From Xestospongia bergquistia (lineage: Eukaryota; Porifera; Demospongiae; Haplosclerida; Petrosiidae): DNA of 64,000 bases. Every line of letters starts with the position of its first letter. Positions within the stretch are counted from its first letter, which is position 1. Below the pieces are notes generated by a model. The model worked only from the letters and a program-made list of their open reading frames with translations, did no database searches and was not told the DNA's origin. Below, one piece after another: positions 24,811-37,689 of this stretch. Where the stretch lies: contig OZ014421.1 in the NCBI GenBank assembly GCA_963965975.1, positions 5,693,001-5,757,000 of the forward strand. Reading direction: 5' to 3'. The position numbers were made by a program, and so were the translations under genes.

Positions 24811-25403
24811 GTTGACTTCTTATAACATAAAGACAGCACACTCTGCAAGAAAATCATATAACACTTTTTGCTTTGCAAATTAGTCGTGTACGTATTTGTC
24901 TACTCCTACAGAGAGAAGTTATGAGAGCCTATCTAAACAATATGAGAAACCACTAAGTGACAAATATGTACTAGTCTTGGAGAACTGTTGAGTTCTCTGT
25001 ACTGTTTATCGTGTAACATAATGATGAAATATAAATGAACTATATATAAAAAGCAACTGATTTAATAATGACAGGTATGGCAGCAGTAAAGTTTAAAAAA
25101 AAAGAGTGATCATTATTATCATGGACATTTATACAGATACAATTATAATTATATATGTTAATTAATCTGCTTTCATAATACTCGTCTTAAACCATGCAAT
25201 ATTACATTAAAAATGCTCACCAGTTTCTCTTGTCTGCAGTCAGTGAAGTCGAGCAGTTGTACGCAGATTCATTTAGTCGTTACGTCACAATTGTTATAGT
25301 CATATACGACGGATGTTTATATAATAATAATAATATTATTATAATTAATTAATAACAGAAGTATAGATGATGTTTATTAATTAATTTTATGAGACTATTG
25401 CTT
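24811..25403. other. Spacer upstream of the LRR gene / downstream of MRPS33
   Basis: Both genes are on the minus strand, so this holds the MRPS33 3' end and the LRR gene promoter and 5' UTR. No exon or repeat of note is seen. Confidence 0.45.
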
Positions 25404-28372
25404 TTATTTAGTTTTTCCTTTCTTTGCTCTTTTCCCCTGACCTGTAAAAAATCACAGAAAAAAAATGACTAAAATTAAATCGAATCAATTAATTTTGATA
25501 AATAGTTAAATAAAATTTTGTATAAGTTTTGAATAAAATAAAATATTATTTACAATAAATAACAACAAGGAATTGACCTCTTAATTAAATAGTCAACCAT
25601 TTCTTATCAAAGCGTCTGCTGTTACTACGAACACATTCCTAACAAAATGTTAGTTATTCTAATTCTAAAAAAACAATGCCTATAAAATTGCTTATAGTAC
25701 ATGAAAATTGCCTATAGTATATGAAAACACACATTAGTGAGTTGGGTGTGCTACCTGTGGCATTTATCAAATATTTATTACAATATTCAGTACCTTTAGA
25801 AGGTCCACCTTTCCCTCTAGCTTTGCGTTGACCCTCCATAGCGTTAGAGAAATACTATACACAAAAATAGAATCCATATAAATATTAAAAAGAGGCTGCC
25901 AAAAACAGAGAGAATTTGATAATTATTGTATAGTAATCGAGGTCATAATCAAATACATGAATATATAAATTGCTTTGTAATATTTCTATGTACATTTACA
26001 GTCTATCACACATGAGATAATGTAAATGATCCTATTGTACGCTACACTATGTTCATGTACAGCAGATTGTACATGAATATAGTGCTAAGGTCATGACAAC
26101 CAGTTCAGCCATCACTGTTACAAATACCATGGATTATTGTTGACATAGTAACACAATTCATATAGAAATATTAATATTCCAAATAGCAAGAATCTCTTTT
26201 ATAGTGCTACAGTTCAGATACTATATTAACCTGCCCTTAACATAGTGTAGTAGGACAGGAACAAGTGCCCTTAATATGGACAGTGTCCTTATCGATACAA
26301 AGTGTTCTTATAAGAGGTACCACTTAAATAGCTATTGCCATATATAGTAGTCAATGAAGTGATTATCATGTGAACTAAAATTACTTTCACATAATGTTTA
26401 TATAAGAGAGATTCCTGTCACTACTACCTTCAAAACAATGCTTGATTAAAGATGCAATCAAACTGGTAATCACATTTATTGGGAAATACAAACAGTAATT
26501 ACTAGAATAACACAATAAACTGATCTATAATGTGTCAAAAGTCATATTAACCTTTGACCTTTGTTTTAAAATCATAACTTTGATTTTTGCTCAATTTCTA
26601 ATTTTAAGTATCAAGTCTCTTTAAAAGTACGTAAAATTAATGTAGTGTAGGTCTACAATACATTTGAGAGTTCGAAAGTTTGTCACATTCACAATAAGTA
26701 AAGACTTTGTTGACATGTTAGTCTGTTGTCTTATACAACATGTACACAGAAATTATCAAACATTACTTATTAGCTAGTAAATTAACAATATACCAGGAAA
26801 GCTCTTGTTATCTACTAACAATACCAGTACAGTCTACACAGAAAATGTGTCATCTCTCCAATTTATTTTATCAGTTACACATATTAAGCAGATTCTATTG
26901 ATAAGTGTTAGACATTTAATGGTTACTCACTAAATGTTCATCATTATAGAGACCTAAATGTTGCAAGTGGAACAGAAGTGAACTAAATTTATCTGTCGGA
27001 GGGTACCATTTAGGTAAATCCTTTTGCCACGGTCTCTGAGCAAAGTATTGTACTACTTTATATTGTCTGGTAAAAGAGAGAGCCAATGAACAATTAGTAC
27101 AAATACAAATTGAGTGTTAATATTGAAATAATTATCAATACAAAACCTGCAATGTGCATGGTTGGTCAGCCATTATGTAGGACAAAATACTAATAATACA
27201 ATATTAGTAATAATACTAATAATACAATATTAGTAATAAAAATGAATAATACAATATTAGTAATAATACTAATAATACAATATTAGTAATAATACTAATA
27301 ATACAATATTAGTAATAAAAATGAATAATAGTAGTATTGTTTTGATATGCTGTTTGTTTAATGACTATAAATAGCAATTAAAAGTGATAATGGAGGAGTT
27401 TGTGTACACAAAGTCTCCTAAAAGGTTACTGAATTCTTTATAATAGAATTATTAGGAGGGACGGGAATGAAATTCACTAGTCAACATTGATTGTGTATGT
27501 ATTGCAGTGACTATGTTAGGTATTCTAAGAGTTCAGTGTAAGATTGTTAGACTTTGGCTACATGTGATACAAATTAGTGACATTCTTTGAATCTTATCTA
27601 GCCAGATTTTTGTAGAATATTGGAGCACGTAAATGTTTCAGTCAGTTGGTGGCTATAGAGCTAGCAGACTATTACATTTACTTAGTGTCTTTGTGGATGA
27701 TAAATATTAATTATTTATTGATAATAATATATATCCATCACAAGGGCTATTCATAACACAGCTAAGTATATAAATTCAATATAGTTTGGTTTTTGTTCTA
27801 AAATTATCTAGTTTTGAACTTTTTTTAATTTTAGAATTGTTTTTTTAACTATAATACATTTTAAGTCACAGAGGCAATCTATTGGTCATATGTGGTCTTA
27901 TACTCCTTAAAATATGGCTGACAGATCATACACATTTAATATATGGTAGGTGTGGCTTCAAAATGATTTGTAATTATTAATAAAAAATTTAATAACACTG
28001 TATATTAATTATCCCAAAAACTCTTAGCGAATGGTTTTGAAATTAACCAATCAAAAACATTTCTTTGTACAAGCTAACACAATTATTAATTTTAGAATTA
28101 CTATAATGTCACTAGTAACCACACCCCCTTAATGTAGCATGAAAAATTTACAATGCTGATTAGTGATTACTCAATAGACATTTAATCGTAAAACCATTAA
28201 TAATTATGATTGATATTGTGAATTGATGGCACAACTAACTCACTAGATCATCATGACATAATATCATATCTACTATAACTCACTGAGCATTGGTCTTTCG
28301 GACAATATCTCCAAATATTCGAGCTCTTAGTCTTGCTATTCGTCTGGAGTAGCTGAGAGTGGAAGCATTCAT
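25404..28372 (-). CDS. MRPS33: Mitochondrial small-subunit ribosomal protein S33 (mS33)
   Basis: Four exons, 28372-28284, 27066-26931, 25854-25794 and 25441-25404, give 107 residues, almost exactly the length of the animal protein (106 in human). The N-terminus SRRIARLRARIFGDIVRKTN corresponds to the conserved MSRLSARLFGEV region. Exon 2 contains the family signature WYPP...HLGLYNDEH, and the C-terminus is the expected lysine/glycine-rich tail (RGKGGPSKGQGKRAKKGKTK). mS33 sits in the head of the 28S mitoribosomal subunit. Reading through the donor at 25793 would create a spurious 61-residue frame. The gene has a 1.2-kb first intron and a 1.1-kb second intron. Confidence 0.9.
27180..27330. repeat. 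AATACTAATAATACAATATTAGTAAT tandem repeat
   Basis: About five near-identical units of 24-26 bp, each with an internal dyad (attagtaat / attactaat), lie in the first intron of MRPS33. Confidence 0.8.
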
Positions 28373-28427
28373 AATTTACAGTACACACGTGGCACCAGCC
28401 ACGCCCACAATAGGGAGGAGTCTAAAC
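28373..28427. promoter_or_regulatory. 55-bp bidirectional promoter, MRPS33 / SLF2-like
   Basis: Only 55 bp separate the two start codons, so both 5' UTRs and at least part of each core promoter are confined here or overlap the opposite gene's first exon. The sequence contains cacgtggca, an E-box-like hexamer (CACGTG). Confidence 0.6.
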
Positions 28428-29945
28428 ATGGACGTGAACAAGCTATCGCCGCCTTCTCTTAAATTAGCTAGAAAGTCTATTACAAGTGATGATGAAGATG
28501 ATGAGCTGCCTTCGTTTTCAAAGCTTCCAAGTACGAGAGCTATCGTGACACCTGACCCTCAAAGAACAGCCCACCTTCTTGCTTTTGCTAGTCAAAGGGC
28601 ATCAAAAATTAAAAAGTCGCGTGAAGTCGATCATAAAGTGTCTAGTATTATCAGTGAAGGTGGTGTGTTAAAACGTACCAAACAGATTATTAAAGAACAC
28701 AATTTGGAAGACGTTCAAATCAATGATTGTTCTTCACCACTAATAGAACCTACTTCAACAGATGGCTTACCTGATCATCTTATTTCAAACATCTTTCCAC
28801 CTGGTGTAGCACTGTTTAATGAACCCGTGACATTTTTGGATACACTGTCCATTCCAGAGACAAATATTCCCACGAGACTTTCTCTATTGCCTGAACCCCT
28901 CCTCGAGGAGGGGAACATACGAGATATGATATTGAACAAACATTTTCTCTTAGTGTTCAGATCGGAGCCATGTCCTCTGGAGATCATGTACTGGTTGTTA
29001 GAAATTAGCTGTTTGTCTCGAGACTATTTGTTAAGACAATCTGCTTTTATCGTTTTAAAACAAATACTTCAACATTCTCAATCCTCACCAGTGTTCTTTC
29101 CAAATGATGAACAATTAACGACAATATTGACAAAGTTAGGAACCACTGTAGAAATACTATCTTATTTGAGTTCTACATCAACTAACATTAAGACTAACTC
29201 AACAGAATTTGTTCGTAATACTGAAGAAAAAGAGATACTAAAGTCTTCTATTAAATATATTATAGAAGTTCTTAGAATTGCATATCACAAACGTTGGAGT
29301 GTTTCTGATATAGAGAAACATGTTGGTTTTTTATTTAGACTTCTCCTTGACCCAGTTGTCTGTCAAAGTATAGTTTCTAAGGAGGTGTGGACTTGTTTAG
29401 AAATGTTAATTGTTACATTGAGCGATGCTGAATATGCCAAAATTGAGGAAAGTGTTGTCCTCCTTATCAACTATGCTAACCATCATCTCAACACTTTATA
29501 TTTAATACAATCCATGCCTACAACAACACCTCGAATGGCAAAACTACAACGCATTTTAGCCAGAGGATTTCTTCTTTCTTCAATAGAAAAAGAGGCTCAG
29601 CTTGATCTTGAAGATGATAAATTAGCTATATCAGTACTGGGGTATTATCTATCAGTAGATATAACAAAGATGAATTATACCAAGCTTCATTCTGTGATGA
29701 CTGTAGTTGATTTGTTTATTAAGCCTCCCGATATGAAGTGGCCATCGTACAGTGACAAGCAATCTTTTCTCAATGATCTTACTCGTCTTGGTACAAAGAA
29801 AATCAGGGACAATGTACTGGTACCAGAGGTAGGACCTGTAAAAGACCTTATCATACGTATGAAATTGAATTTAGAGCAGGAAGAAGGAAGGAGTGGTTTG
29901 AGACAAACAAATTTGTTCTCTTTTTTAATGGAAAATTCTCAGTAG
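28428..29945 (+). CDS. SLF2/FAM178-like SMC5-SMC6 localization factor, intronless
   Basis: A single exon encodes 505 residues from the ATG at 28428. The first 150 residues are polar and likely disordered (acidic DDEDDELPSF). The rest is an all-helical region resembling the conserved part of SLF2 (FAM178A/B): FLDTLSIPETNIPTRL, then PCPLEIMYWLLEISCLSRDY, and NYANHHLNTLYLIQSMP followed by RMAKLQRILAR. These match the family's PCPP.VLRWLF and HHHNLL.LV..LP...RG..LR blocks in order. SLF2 links RAD18/SLF1 to the SMC5/6 complex at DNA damage. Animal SLF2 proteins usually have a long N-terminal extension that is short here. AATAAA at 29959-29964 is a plausible poly(A) signal. The family call is by memory of motifs, not by search. 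Confidence 0.66.
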   Translation: MDVNKLSPPSLKLARKSITSDDEDDELPSFSKLPSTRAIVTPDPQRTAHLLAFASQRASKIKKSREVDHKVSSIISEGGVLKRTKQIIKEHNLEDVQINDCSSPLIEPTSTDGLPDHLISNIFPPGVALFNEPVTFLDTLSIPETNIPTRLSLLPEPLLEEGNIRDMILNKHFLLVFRSEPCPLEIMYWLLEISCLSRDYLLRQSAFIVLKQILQHSQSSPVFFPNDEQLTTILTKLGTTVEILSYLSSTSTNIKTNSTEFVRNTEEKEILKSSIKYIIEVLRIAYHKRWSVSDIEKHVGFLFRLLLDPVVCQSIVSKEVWTCLEMLIVTLSDAEYAKIEESVVLLINYANHHLNTLYLIQSMPTTTPRMAKLQRILARGFLLSSIEKEAQLDLEDDKLAISVLGYYLSVDITKMNYTKLHSVMTVVDLFIKPPDMKWPSYSDKQSFLNDLTRLGTKKIRDNVLVPEVGPVKDLIIRMKLNLEQEEGRSGLRQTNLFSFLMENSQ

Positions 29946-30404
29946 TTAAGAACAACAAAATAAAAGATGTTTACTTTTCTTTCATTCATTTTGTCCTCAA
30001 TATATGTACTTACAGTTAATGTTTAATATAGTTAGTGTAATGTTTAGTTTTGTTATGAGAAATACAGACTAAAATGGTACAGAAATCAAAGTTATAAAAA
30101 AGTAATCTTGTGTTGGAATTATAGGAATGTTATTGACAAGTTTGGTGGGAACTGATATACTGAGCAATCAGAATGCAGGTGTAAAATTTGGTCATGCATA
30201 CCAGAAGTCAATCACCACAATATTGGATAATATAGCATGTTAAGGTTGCTAATATGAGGTTTATGTGAATTCATGAATTTATGGTTGAAGAAGATTGTGT
30301 GTAACAGAGTTTACAAGATTTCTGACTCATTTTAATTACTAAATAATTGTTATTAATAAAAAATCTATAACAAAACAAAATCTAAATAAAATTAACAAGT
30401 TACC
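29946..30404. other. Convergent 3' spacer, SLF2-like / VPS33A
   Basis: Contains the SLF2-like poly(A) signal at 29959-29964. No other feature is seen. Confidence 0.45.
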
Positions 30405-33400
30405 TTATTTTGACTTAGCTTTAGTCTGTAAAGGTGGATTAACTTTAGTCTGTAAAGGTGGATTAGCTTCCAAGGAAGAGAATATCTTTTGAAAGGTTGG
30501 AGTATCAGTTAAAATGGACTGCACGATATCAGTACCAGTGATAATATTAGTTGTGCCAATAATGTAGTCAGTTACAGCTGAAAAAAATACAAGAAACTTA
30601 GACATTTGTCATGGCAACACAAAGTAGAAGAAAAGCTACAAGTCAGTAATGGAGGCTTAGGGTTCTATGTATGCACAGTATAAATAGTTGTCATAAGATT
30701 ATATTTTAAATTGAGTATATAAAAGTCAAACAATTAGTTCAGTTACTATTAGTAGAGCTAATAACTTTAAAATCAAAAAGTCCTAACATCAGGACACCAT
30801 TGATCAACAAGAACATTATACATGTACCTTCATCTCTTGCTGCCAAATGTCTTAACGCTGAAATTTCAGCAAAAGTACAACCACCAAGAAAGAAAACTAA
30901 AATAACTTGAGGTTGATCAGGTGTTGGTATTCCTATATAAAGAGTAATTTGTTAATATTTGTAGTAAATATTTTAAGATATGAAAATTAACCAACTCACT
31001 CTTTCTTTCATGGCCTTTCGGTACAGGCTGTGTCCGAACAACAGTTGGGCCTGGTATTAACTTAAGAACCTACAATGGTACACACGCTTACATTATATAG
31101 CACATTATCTGTGAAAGTAGAGTACTACTTTAGAAACTAAAGTGGTACATATGCTTCCATAGATAGCACATTATATGTGAATGTAAAGCCTTTATATTAA
31201 TTCACTTGGAAATTTTAAAAAAAATCAATCAAATTAATAGCTTTAGATAAAAGAACCAACCTCTTCTAATTGTAGCCACCCATTTGGTTTATCAAGCAGC
31301 TGCACTAATCTTACAGTTGCTGGTGCATAACCTGAAAATACATAGGCAGGGTCTTTAGGTGCCTAAAATTATGACAGAATATCAGTCATAAATTTTTACT
31401 CTATCAATAATATATTTAGTATGTATTATATTTAGAAACAAGATACTATACTATAATGTTGGATTGTACTAGACTAAACATTTCTTAGTCATAAATCTTC
31501 ATTAACTTCACTTCATGGAAAAAGTTAAGTTTGTAAATTATATTAACTGACATGTGTAACTGTCAATTCTCCAGACAATAAAGTTCACTAAACTAAGTAC
31601 TGGCCAGTAACAGACACGCACAAAGATGGGGTGTGAGGGTTAATAAACTATACATATAGCATATAGACATTAGACATATAATATTGTTATAATTTATAAC
31701 AACTTTAATAATTTATAAAGTTAATTATACCAATACTGTATAAACCAACAGATGTTTGTTATGTCTGTCTTATTACAACATTAACAATTAACAATTATTA
31801 TTAATTTATTCAATAAAATAAATAATTTAATATAATAATAATAATTTCACTTACAAATTCATCAATTCCTTCCACAATCAGTCTGAGTTGCTTTTTCAAG
31901 ATACCACTATTGGACTTGGCTTCTTGAGCTTTAATCAAACCAGCTCTCTCAAAATTATGAAGTGAAACGAGATGATCAGTGCCATAACACTATTACAATA
32001 AAAGTGAAGACAACATTTTGACTTATTAATATATTATGGATGCTTCTCACTTTATCTACATCTCATTTTTGCCTACAAGTATCACTCTGTCTATAATCTT
32101 GTACAGTTTAGTGTGTAGAATTTAGTTGTGTAAGTAACATATACCAGAGTAGACAGAATAAGATGCAGGTAAAGTGAGAACAATTCTACATTATAGAAGG
32201 CTGCATTAAAACTTACATGTAAAATTTCAGTCCGATATCGTTCAAACAGTCTTGGTTTTAAGCCATTATTTGAAAGTGAATGAAGACTTATTAGACGTAG
32301 AACCTATGCAAGAAGGGGTGTGGTCAATATATAGTAAAAACGTTTTCACATACTAAATAAAACAAAAGTAACATGTAAGCTTTTACAAAGGGAGGGGTGT
32401 GGTCAATTCAAAATAAAAATAGCAACTGACATTGAAGATGCTGCTTTAATTAATTGCGTGAGAATTGAATACTGGTACTGTCCATCTTTGTTTACTGGAC
32501 TCTTAATACCAAGTGTGCACGTGTGCTTATGATATATAAGTTCTGGAGGTATGTCTACCTTGTCAATTGGTTCTTGTAGCCCTAAACATTGTTCAATATA
32601 ATCATCAGGTTGGTCAGTATTATCTTCCTCTCTTAAAGCTATAAGGTAACATCAGTAGACTATCTGTTAGTTGGTACATGTAATACTACCTTGTTCAGCG
32701 TAGATAACATCTAAAAATTGTGCTGAATCGGTTCTTTGCTTAATTAATTCAGCGATAGTTGTATCTGTTAAGACAAAATAGAATTATAATAGGGCTAGAA
32801 CACTTAACACAATAACCATTAAATACATTTAATAGTATTATGACGTTAAATAAGAGAAAATATTATCTTGCATAATTAGACCCTGTAGTAAATAAGCGAG
32901 GTATCATTTGTACACACAACATGATGTAATGTGATGTAATATGATGCAATAATATGATATAATGTGATGTAATATGGTGTAATATAGAACATTAGACGGA
33001 AAAGCGTATTAACTTCTCATCTTTGTCATTTAGATATAATTACTGGAATGTAAACTACTACGTCAATACACAGGGTTTGTTTGTTATGGCAAAGAGATCC
33101 AAAAATGTCATTGTTGTACAGCTGTAACTTAAATGCCATAGAACATAACAGAGCGAGAATTATTTTAGTATTTGTAATTTGTAGTAAATATTTCTAGCAA
33201 CTAGTAAAATCTTCAACAACAAAAAAACTAGTTAATATAGTAACTCAAGTACTTACGTTTACTCAGAGATAATTTTGTTTGCTGCATATGAGGTAATCTT
33301 TGAACAAATTGTTTGAGTTGTTGAACAGTCTTAGCATCATGTCTCTCCTAAGAGAAGTATCTATTGAGTAAGGCTAAAATATTACTGGTATACTTACCTC

Positions 33401-34412
33401 AAATGCTGCACTTATCTCTCGAGCTTGTTTGCTAAGAAAATTGCCAACGGCACGAAAGTTAAGATCTCTCAAATTAGAGTACATATTTTCTTCAGAAGTC
33501 AATGATATTAGGAGGGGTGTGGTTGGGGGTGGGGCATTCTTGGGAACTTGTTGCACCTCTTCAGAAAACATCTCTCTTGGAAATTTTGAACTATCTATGG
33601 AATAGAAACATTTATGAACTGTTCCTTTGAAATGAATTATATTTTAAGGTCTGTTAATATTATCATGACAGATGTATTTGACTCAAAGACAACTTACTAT
33701 ATCTTATTCCAAAAAATTCATCAATGAGACCTTCATAAGTTAATTGTGTCGAAAGTGCTGCTACAAAATCTACTGATCGATCTAATAACACTATAGCATC
33801 AATCTGAGGAACAGAACTGCTATACTCTCCACCTCTTAACAATTCTTGTCGTGTCTTCTCCATAAGATCTGCAACCACCTTACAGAGAGAGAGAGAGAGT
33901 TGATGACAGTAACCATACAGAACTAGTTCATGAAAATATAATATTTGACTTACTTTAGCATTGTGTCCTTTGCCAAAGATTCGTGGAATGTTTCCAAATA
34001 TAGCTTGCAATTTACCTATAGCTCGAGCCGCTTGATGAAGAGGGGTGGGGTCTTGGTCAAGATAAAGATCCTACAGAAATCAAGACACTAAAGTAACCAA
34101 CTTAATAAAAGCAACGATACGATTATTGTTTAACAATACCAGCTGTAAAAATAATCCCACTAGCAATATACTAAATCAGTGTAACTACAAGAGTTCCTCT
34201 TTTCAGGGGTTAAAATTTACTACCAACTACTATGAGTGGTACATATTTACTTACTGTGAAGGCAGTATTGATATCCAAAGAAATGACATCATGATCAAGT
34301 GGGAGCATGTCTAATTTAAACTCCTTGATATGAAATGTAACAGGTCCATTTCTACCCTCCACCAGACGATGTTCCTATAGCAAACATAATAGGTAAAGTT
34401 GACTCTCCCTAA

Positions 34413-34452
<40 letters not shown>

Positions 34453-35452
34453 GTTGAACTCACTTCAAATTTCTTTACACAGTGAATAGATTTTCTTGGG
34501 ATAAACACAACAGTATAAGTTCTGGGTTTAGTAACAGCTGGTAATCTATTACAGAAACAATCAGTTACAACTATTATCATTAAAATTTATAATATAATAT
34601 TAAAAGTCTTTAATTTATAATTTGTTTTCTGATTATCATTCTAGTTTTACTGATAATTAGCAATTACCATTACAATTACATTTAGACTGATTAATGCATA
34701 ACCTATGTTTAGTACTAACATATACTTATCTCCATAGATACCAAAGATGGTAGGAATTTTAGCCATTATATGAAATGTTATAACACTATAGACTTAAAGT
34801 TCACATGCTTTAGTAATGTAGAAGTCCAGTAAAATTTAGAAATTTACAAAAATTTGTTATTAGTAGGAAGGCAAGGTACTATTTATTTACCCAATGGATG
34901 CAACTATATCTTCAATTACTCTCAGTTCAGGACGGACAAGAAAGATAAACTCCTGGACATCTTTATATGCTTCAATAGTAGCTACTTTCGTTACAGGTAG
35001 ACGAACCATTTTAAAGACACCCAATTGCAATAGAAAAGGTACTTCAGCTACCAAACCCACGGGACCAATTAATGACTCGTCCCAGATAATGACCTGTATT
35101 ATATTGAAAATGAAATTAAATCTCTAGACAATGAATATATACGTATGTTGATAGTCAATTAGGTTAATAAATCTTTATAACTACACTTTACATTGGTAGG
35201 GGGTTTAATTAATGTACATGTACATGTAATCTTATGCAGCCAGCCCCTCCCACTAAGATAAAAGAGATTGACATAGCCAGACAAATGACCATGTATATGT
35301 ACAAAACTTAATAGTAGGATAACTTTTGAAACATTAGTGACCTTTTTAATTGAGCTGCTGCCTAGAAGTTCTTTCAGATCAGCCCTGGCCATTTCTCTCA
35401 CAGACATCATTTTGAGACGACCACCATATAAGTGTGAACCTCCTGAAGCCAT
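30405..35452 (-). CDS. VPS33A: VPS33A, Sec1/Munc18 subunit of HOPS/CORVET
   Basis: About sixteen short exons run from the ATG at 35452 (exon 1 to 35342, exon 2 from 35093) to TAA at 30405. Translated blocks follow human VPS33A in order: [123 protein letters not shown] and [16 protein letters not shown]. The 'IFGKG' and 'AVGNFLSK' blocks favour the A paralog over VPS33B. As an SM protein it should clasp SNAREs during endosome-lysosome fusion and bind VPS16. The C-terminus ends in two copies of NPPLQTK, an oddity beyond the family fold. An internal (CT)n tract at 34416-34449 is intronic. Confidence 0.9.
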
Positions 35453-35692
35453 GTCTAGTAGGTACTGTAACAACAAACAAGAATATATCAACGTTTATCA
35501 TGTAAAAATTGTTCAACAGACTTACTTTGACTACACTATCAGTAAATCAAAAAGATTCCTTTAGATAATTCTTTATAGCGCACACCAGATATTAGTTTAC
35601 GGAAGTATACGGAAACATTTTGAAATTTGTACAGAAATGTAATGAGAGTAAAATGATTTCACTCCGTATATTCGACCACGTGGTGTTGCAAC
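35453..35692. promoter_or_regulatory. Divergent promoter, VPS33A / UTP23
   Basis: 240 bp separate the opposing ATGs. No specific element was assigned; a CACGTGG motif lies near 35679, close to the UTP23 start. Confidence 0.5.
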
Positions 35693-37431
35693 ATGAAAGT
35701 GAAAAGATGCAAACAAGCTAAAAAGACTATATCTTTTTATAAAAACAACTTTGGCTTTCGTGAGCCCTACCAAATATTAGGTAAGACTTTGTCCTTATCT
35801 ATTTTTAGCATTTATATGACGTACACAGTGGATGGTACCTTCTGTCAAGCTGCACTTCAAGGAAAGATAAATATTGCTGAACAGCTTCCTAAATATCTTG
35901 GAAGCAAATTACAAATTTGTAAGTTATGTTTGTTGCTCAGAAATACTTTCTTTGTTGGCAGATGGATAGATGGATAATAAGTAGATGGATGAATGGATAC
36001 ACACTAATAATATGTTTGTTGCCATAGTGACGACTAGGTGTATATTATTTGAGTTGTCATCACAACCTGCTTTAAAGGGAGCTCATTTTATTGCCAAGAG
36101 ACTTCAATTGCGTAAATGTTCTCATTCTGGAGTATTACCACCTACTGAGTGTATTAACACACTAATAGGTAACTAAACATTGTAATTAAAGGTATAATGT
36201 ATTATAGTAGATCATATAATTATGTCATTATAAAATCATGTAATATTATAACTGAAGATTTTCATCCAAATATTTATTTATGACTGGAAAGAAATGTGTT
36301 GTTGTTTATGTGAAACTAACTATTATTACTGAGTTATTTTGTAATGAACTTCATCAGTGACTTGACTATTATTCTAGGTTCCTCTAATATCAAACATTAT
36401 TGTGTAGCAACACAAGACTCTGAGTTACAACGTGCTTTAAAAACCAAAGGAAGTATGATTAAGATCATGTAGCTATAATATTGTTATATTTTAATATTTC
36501 TCTCAGGTGTTCCCCTTTTACATATAATTAGGAATACTGTAGTAATAGAAGGACCATCAAATACAGCCTTTCAGAAAGTTCAAGAGGTAATATAATTTTT
36601 AGTAAAATAACTATATATATTATACATAATATATATATATATATATTATACATAATATATATATATATATATATACATATATATATAACAGAATACAATA
36701 TATAAGTACATCAGTTAACATGATAGTAATTGAGGTATAAAAGTTGATAGAATTAATATTTAATATACCAGATATATCGATATGACTTTATGAATAAAAC
36801 AATTTCAAAGAATGTTAAAAGTGAGATATAGCATATATCAATGGGACATGTCAGGTTGTGGTGTATCATGCAAAGCTTTAGACTATAAGGTTTAATGATT
36901 GAAGGTTTTTTTTATTTTCACTGCTATCCATGTTGATAGAGTATACATTGCTGCAAAAACAAGATTCTTCTATTTCTTTTCTTATCAATAATACATGTAC
37001 TGGTGTTGTTTACATTTGTGAGGTGTTGTCCTTTCCATCAATTAGATAACAGAAACTAAGTTAAAACCTTCTGATCATGAACAGTCTCTAATTGAGCATC
37101 AAATACCAAAAGATCAACCAGCTATTAAACACAAGAGAAAGAGACCTCAAGGACCTAACCCTCTCTCTATGAAAAAGAGGACTAGATTCTCTGTACCAGA
37201 CAAAGTCACAAAGAAAGTCATGGTCACTAAAAGCAAGGTTAGTCCAGCTAAATACAATTTAATAGAAGTTCCTGTAGAAGACAATCTGCCATGGCTCTTA
37301 ATATATAGCTTGCATAGAAGCTGTCCCACCCATTCATTTTAGTACTTATTATTTTATAGGGTCGTAGACTAAGACTGCAAAGGAGAAAAACTATTGAGCA
37401 GTTAATTGATAAAATTCAACAAAACTCATAA
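35693..37431 (+). CDS. UTP23: UTP23, small-subunit processome PIN-like protein
   Basis: Seven exons, 35693-35780, 35829-35918, 36028-36168, 36378-36452, 36507-36586, 37046-37237 and 37360-37431, give 245 residues (human 249). The start MKVKRCKQAKK...NNFGFREPYQIL and DGTFCQAALQGKI match UTP23 closely. TTRCILFELSSQP, HYCVATQDSELQRALKTKG-type and GVPLLHIIRNTVVIE blocks are the PIN-fold core. The basic tail contains the family motif GPNPLS followed by lysines and arginines. UTP23 acts in nucleolar 18S rRNA processing and release of snR30/U17. A TA-rich microsatellite lies in intron 5. Confidence 0.9.
36611..36687. repeat. (TA)n microsatellite with TATACATA interruptions
   Basis: Alternating TA runs broken twice by tatacataa, in the fifth intron of UTP23. 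Confidence 0.9.
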
Positions 37432-37689
37432 AATAACTATTCATCAAACATCTCCAATATCTTGAGGTACACTCCCACCTAATGTGTATGTTTTCAAAGC
37501 ATTTTTTTTTGACTGTGCTAAAGTTTGTAAAATTTTATTGTCACTTTTATTTTCAGAGAACAATTTTTACTTATGATTAATGAGATTAAATATAAAAATT
37601 CATGAAATAAAAATAGCAGCATATTTAAAGAAATTAACATTAAAACCATTTTTTATGGAAACAAAAATATATCCATTTAATAGTTGCTT

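Noticed and set aside
25654..25839. 61-codon frame starting MEGQRKARGKGG
   Set aside because: It is the third exon of MRPS33 read through its donor site; splicing at 25794 to 25441 restores the family C-terminus.
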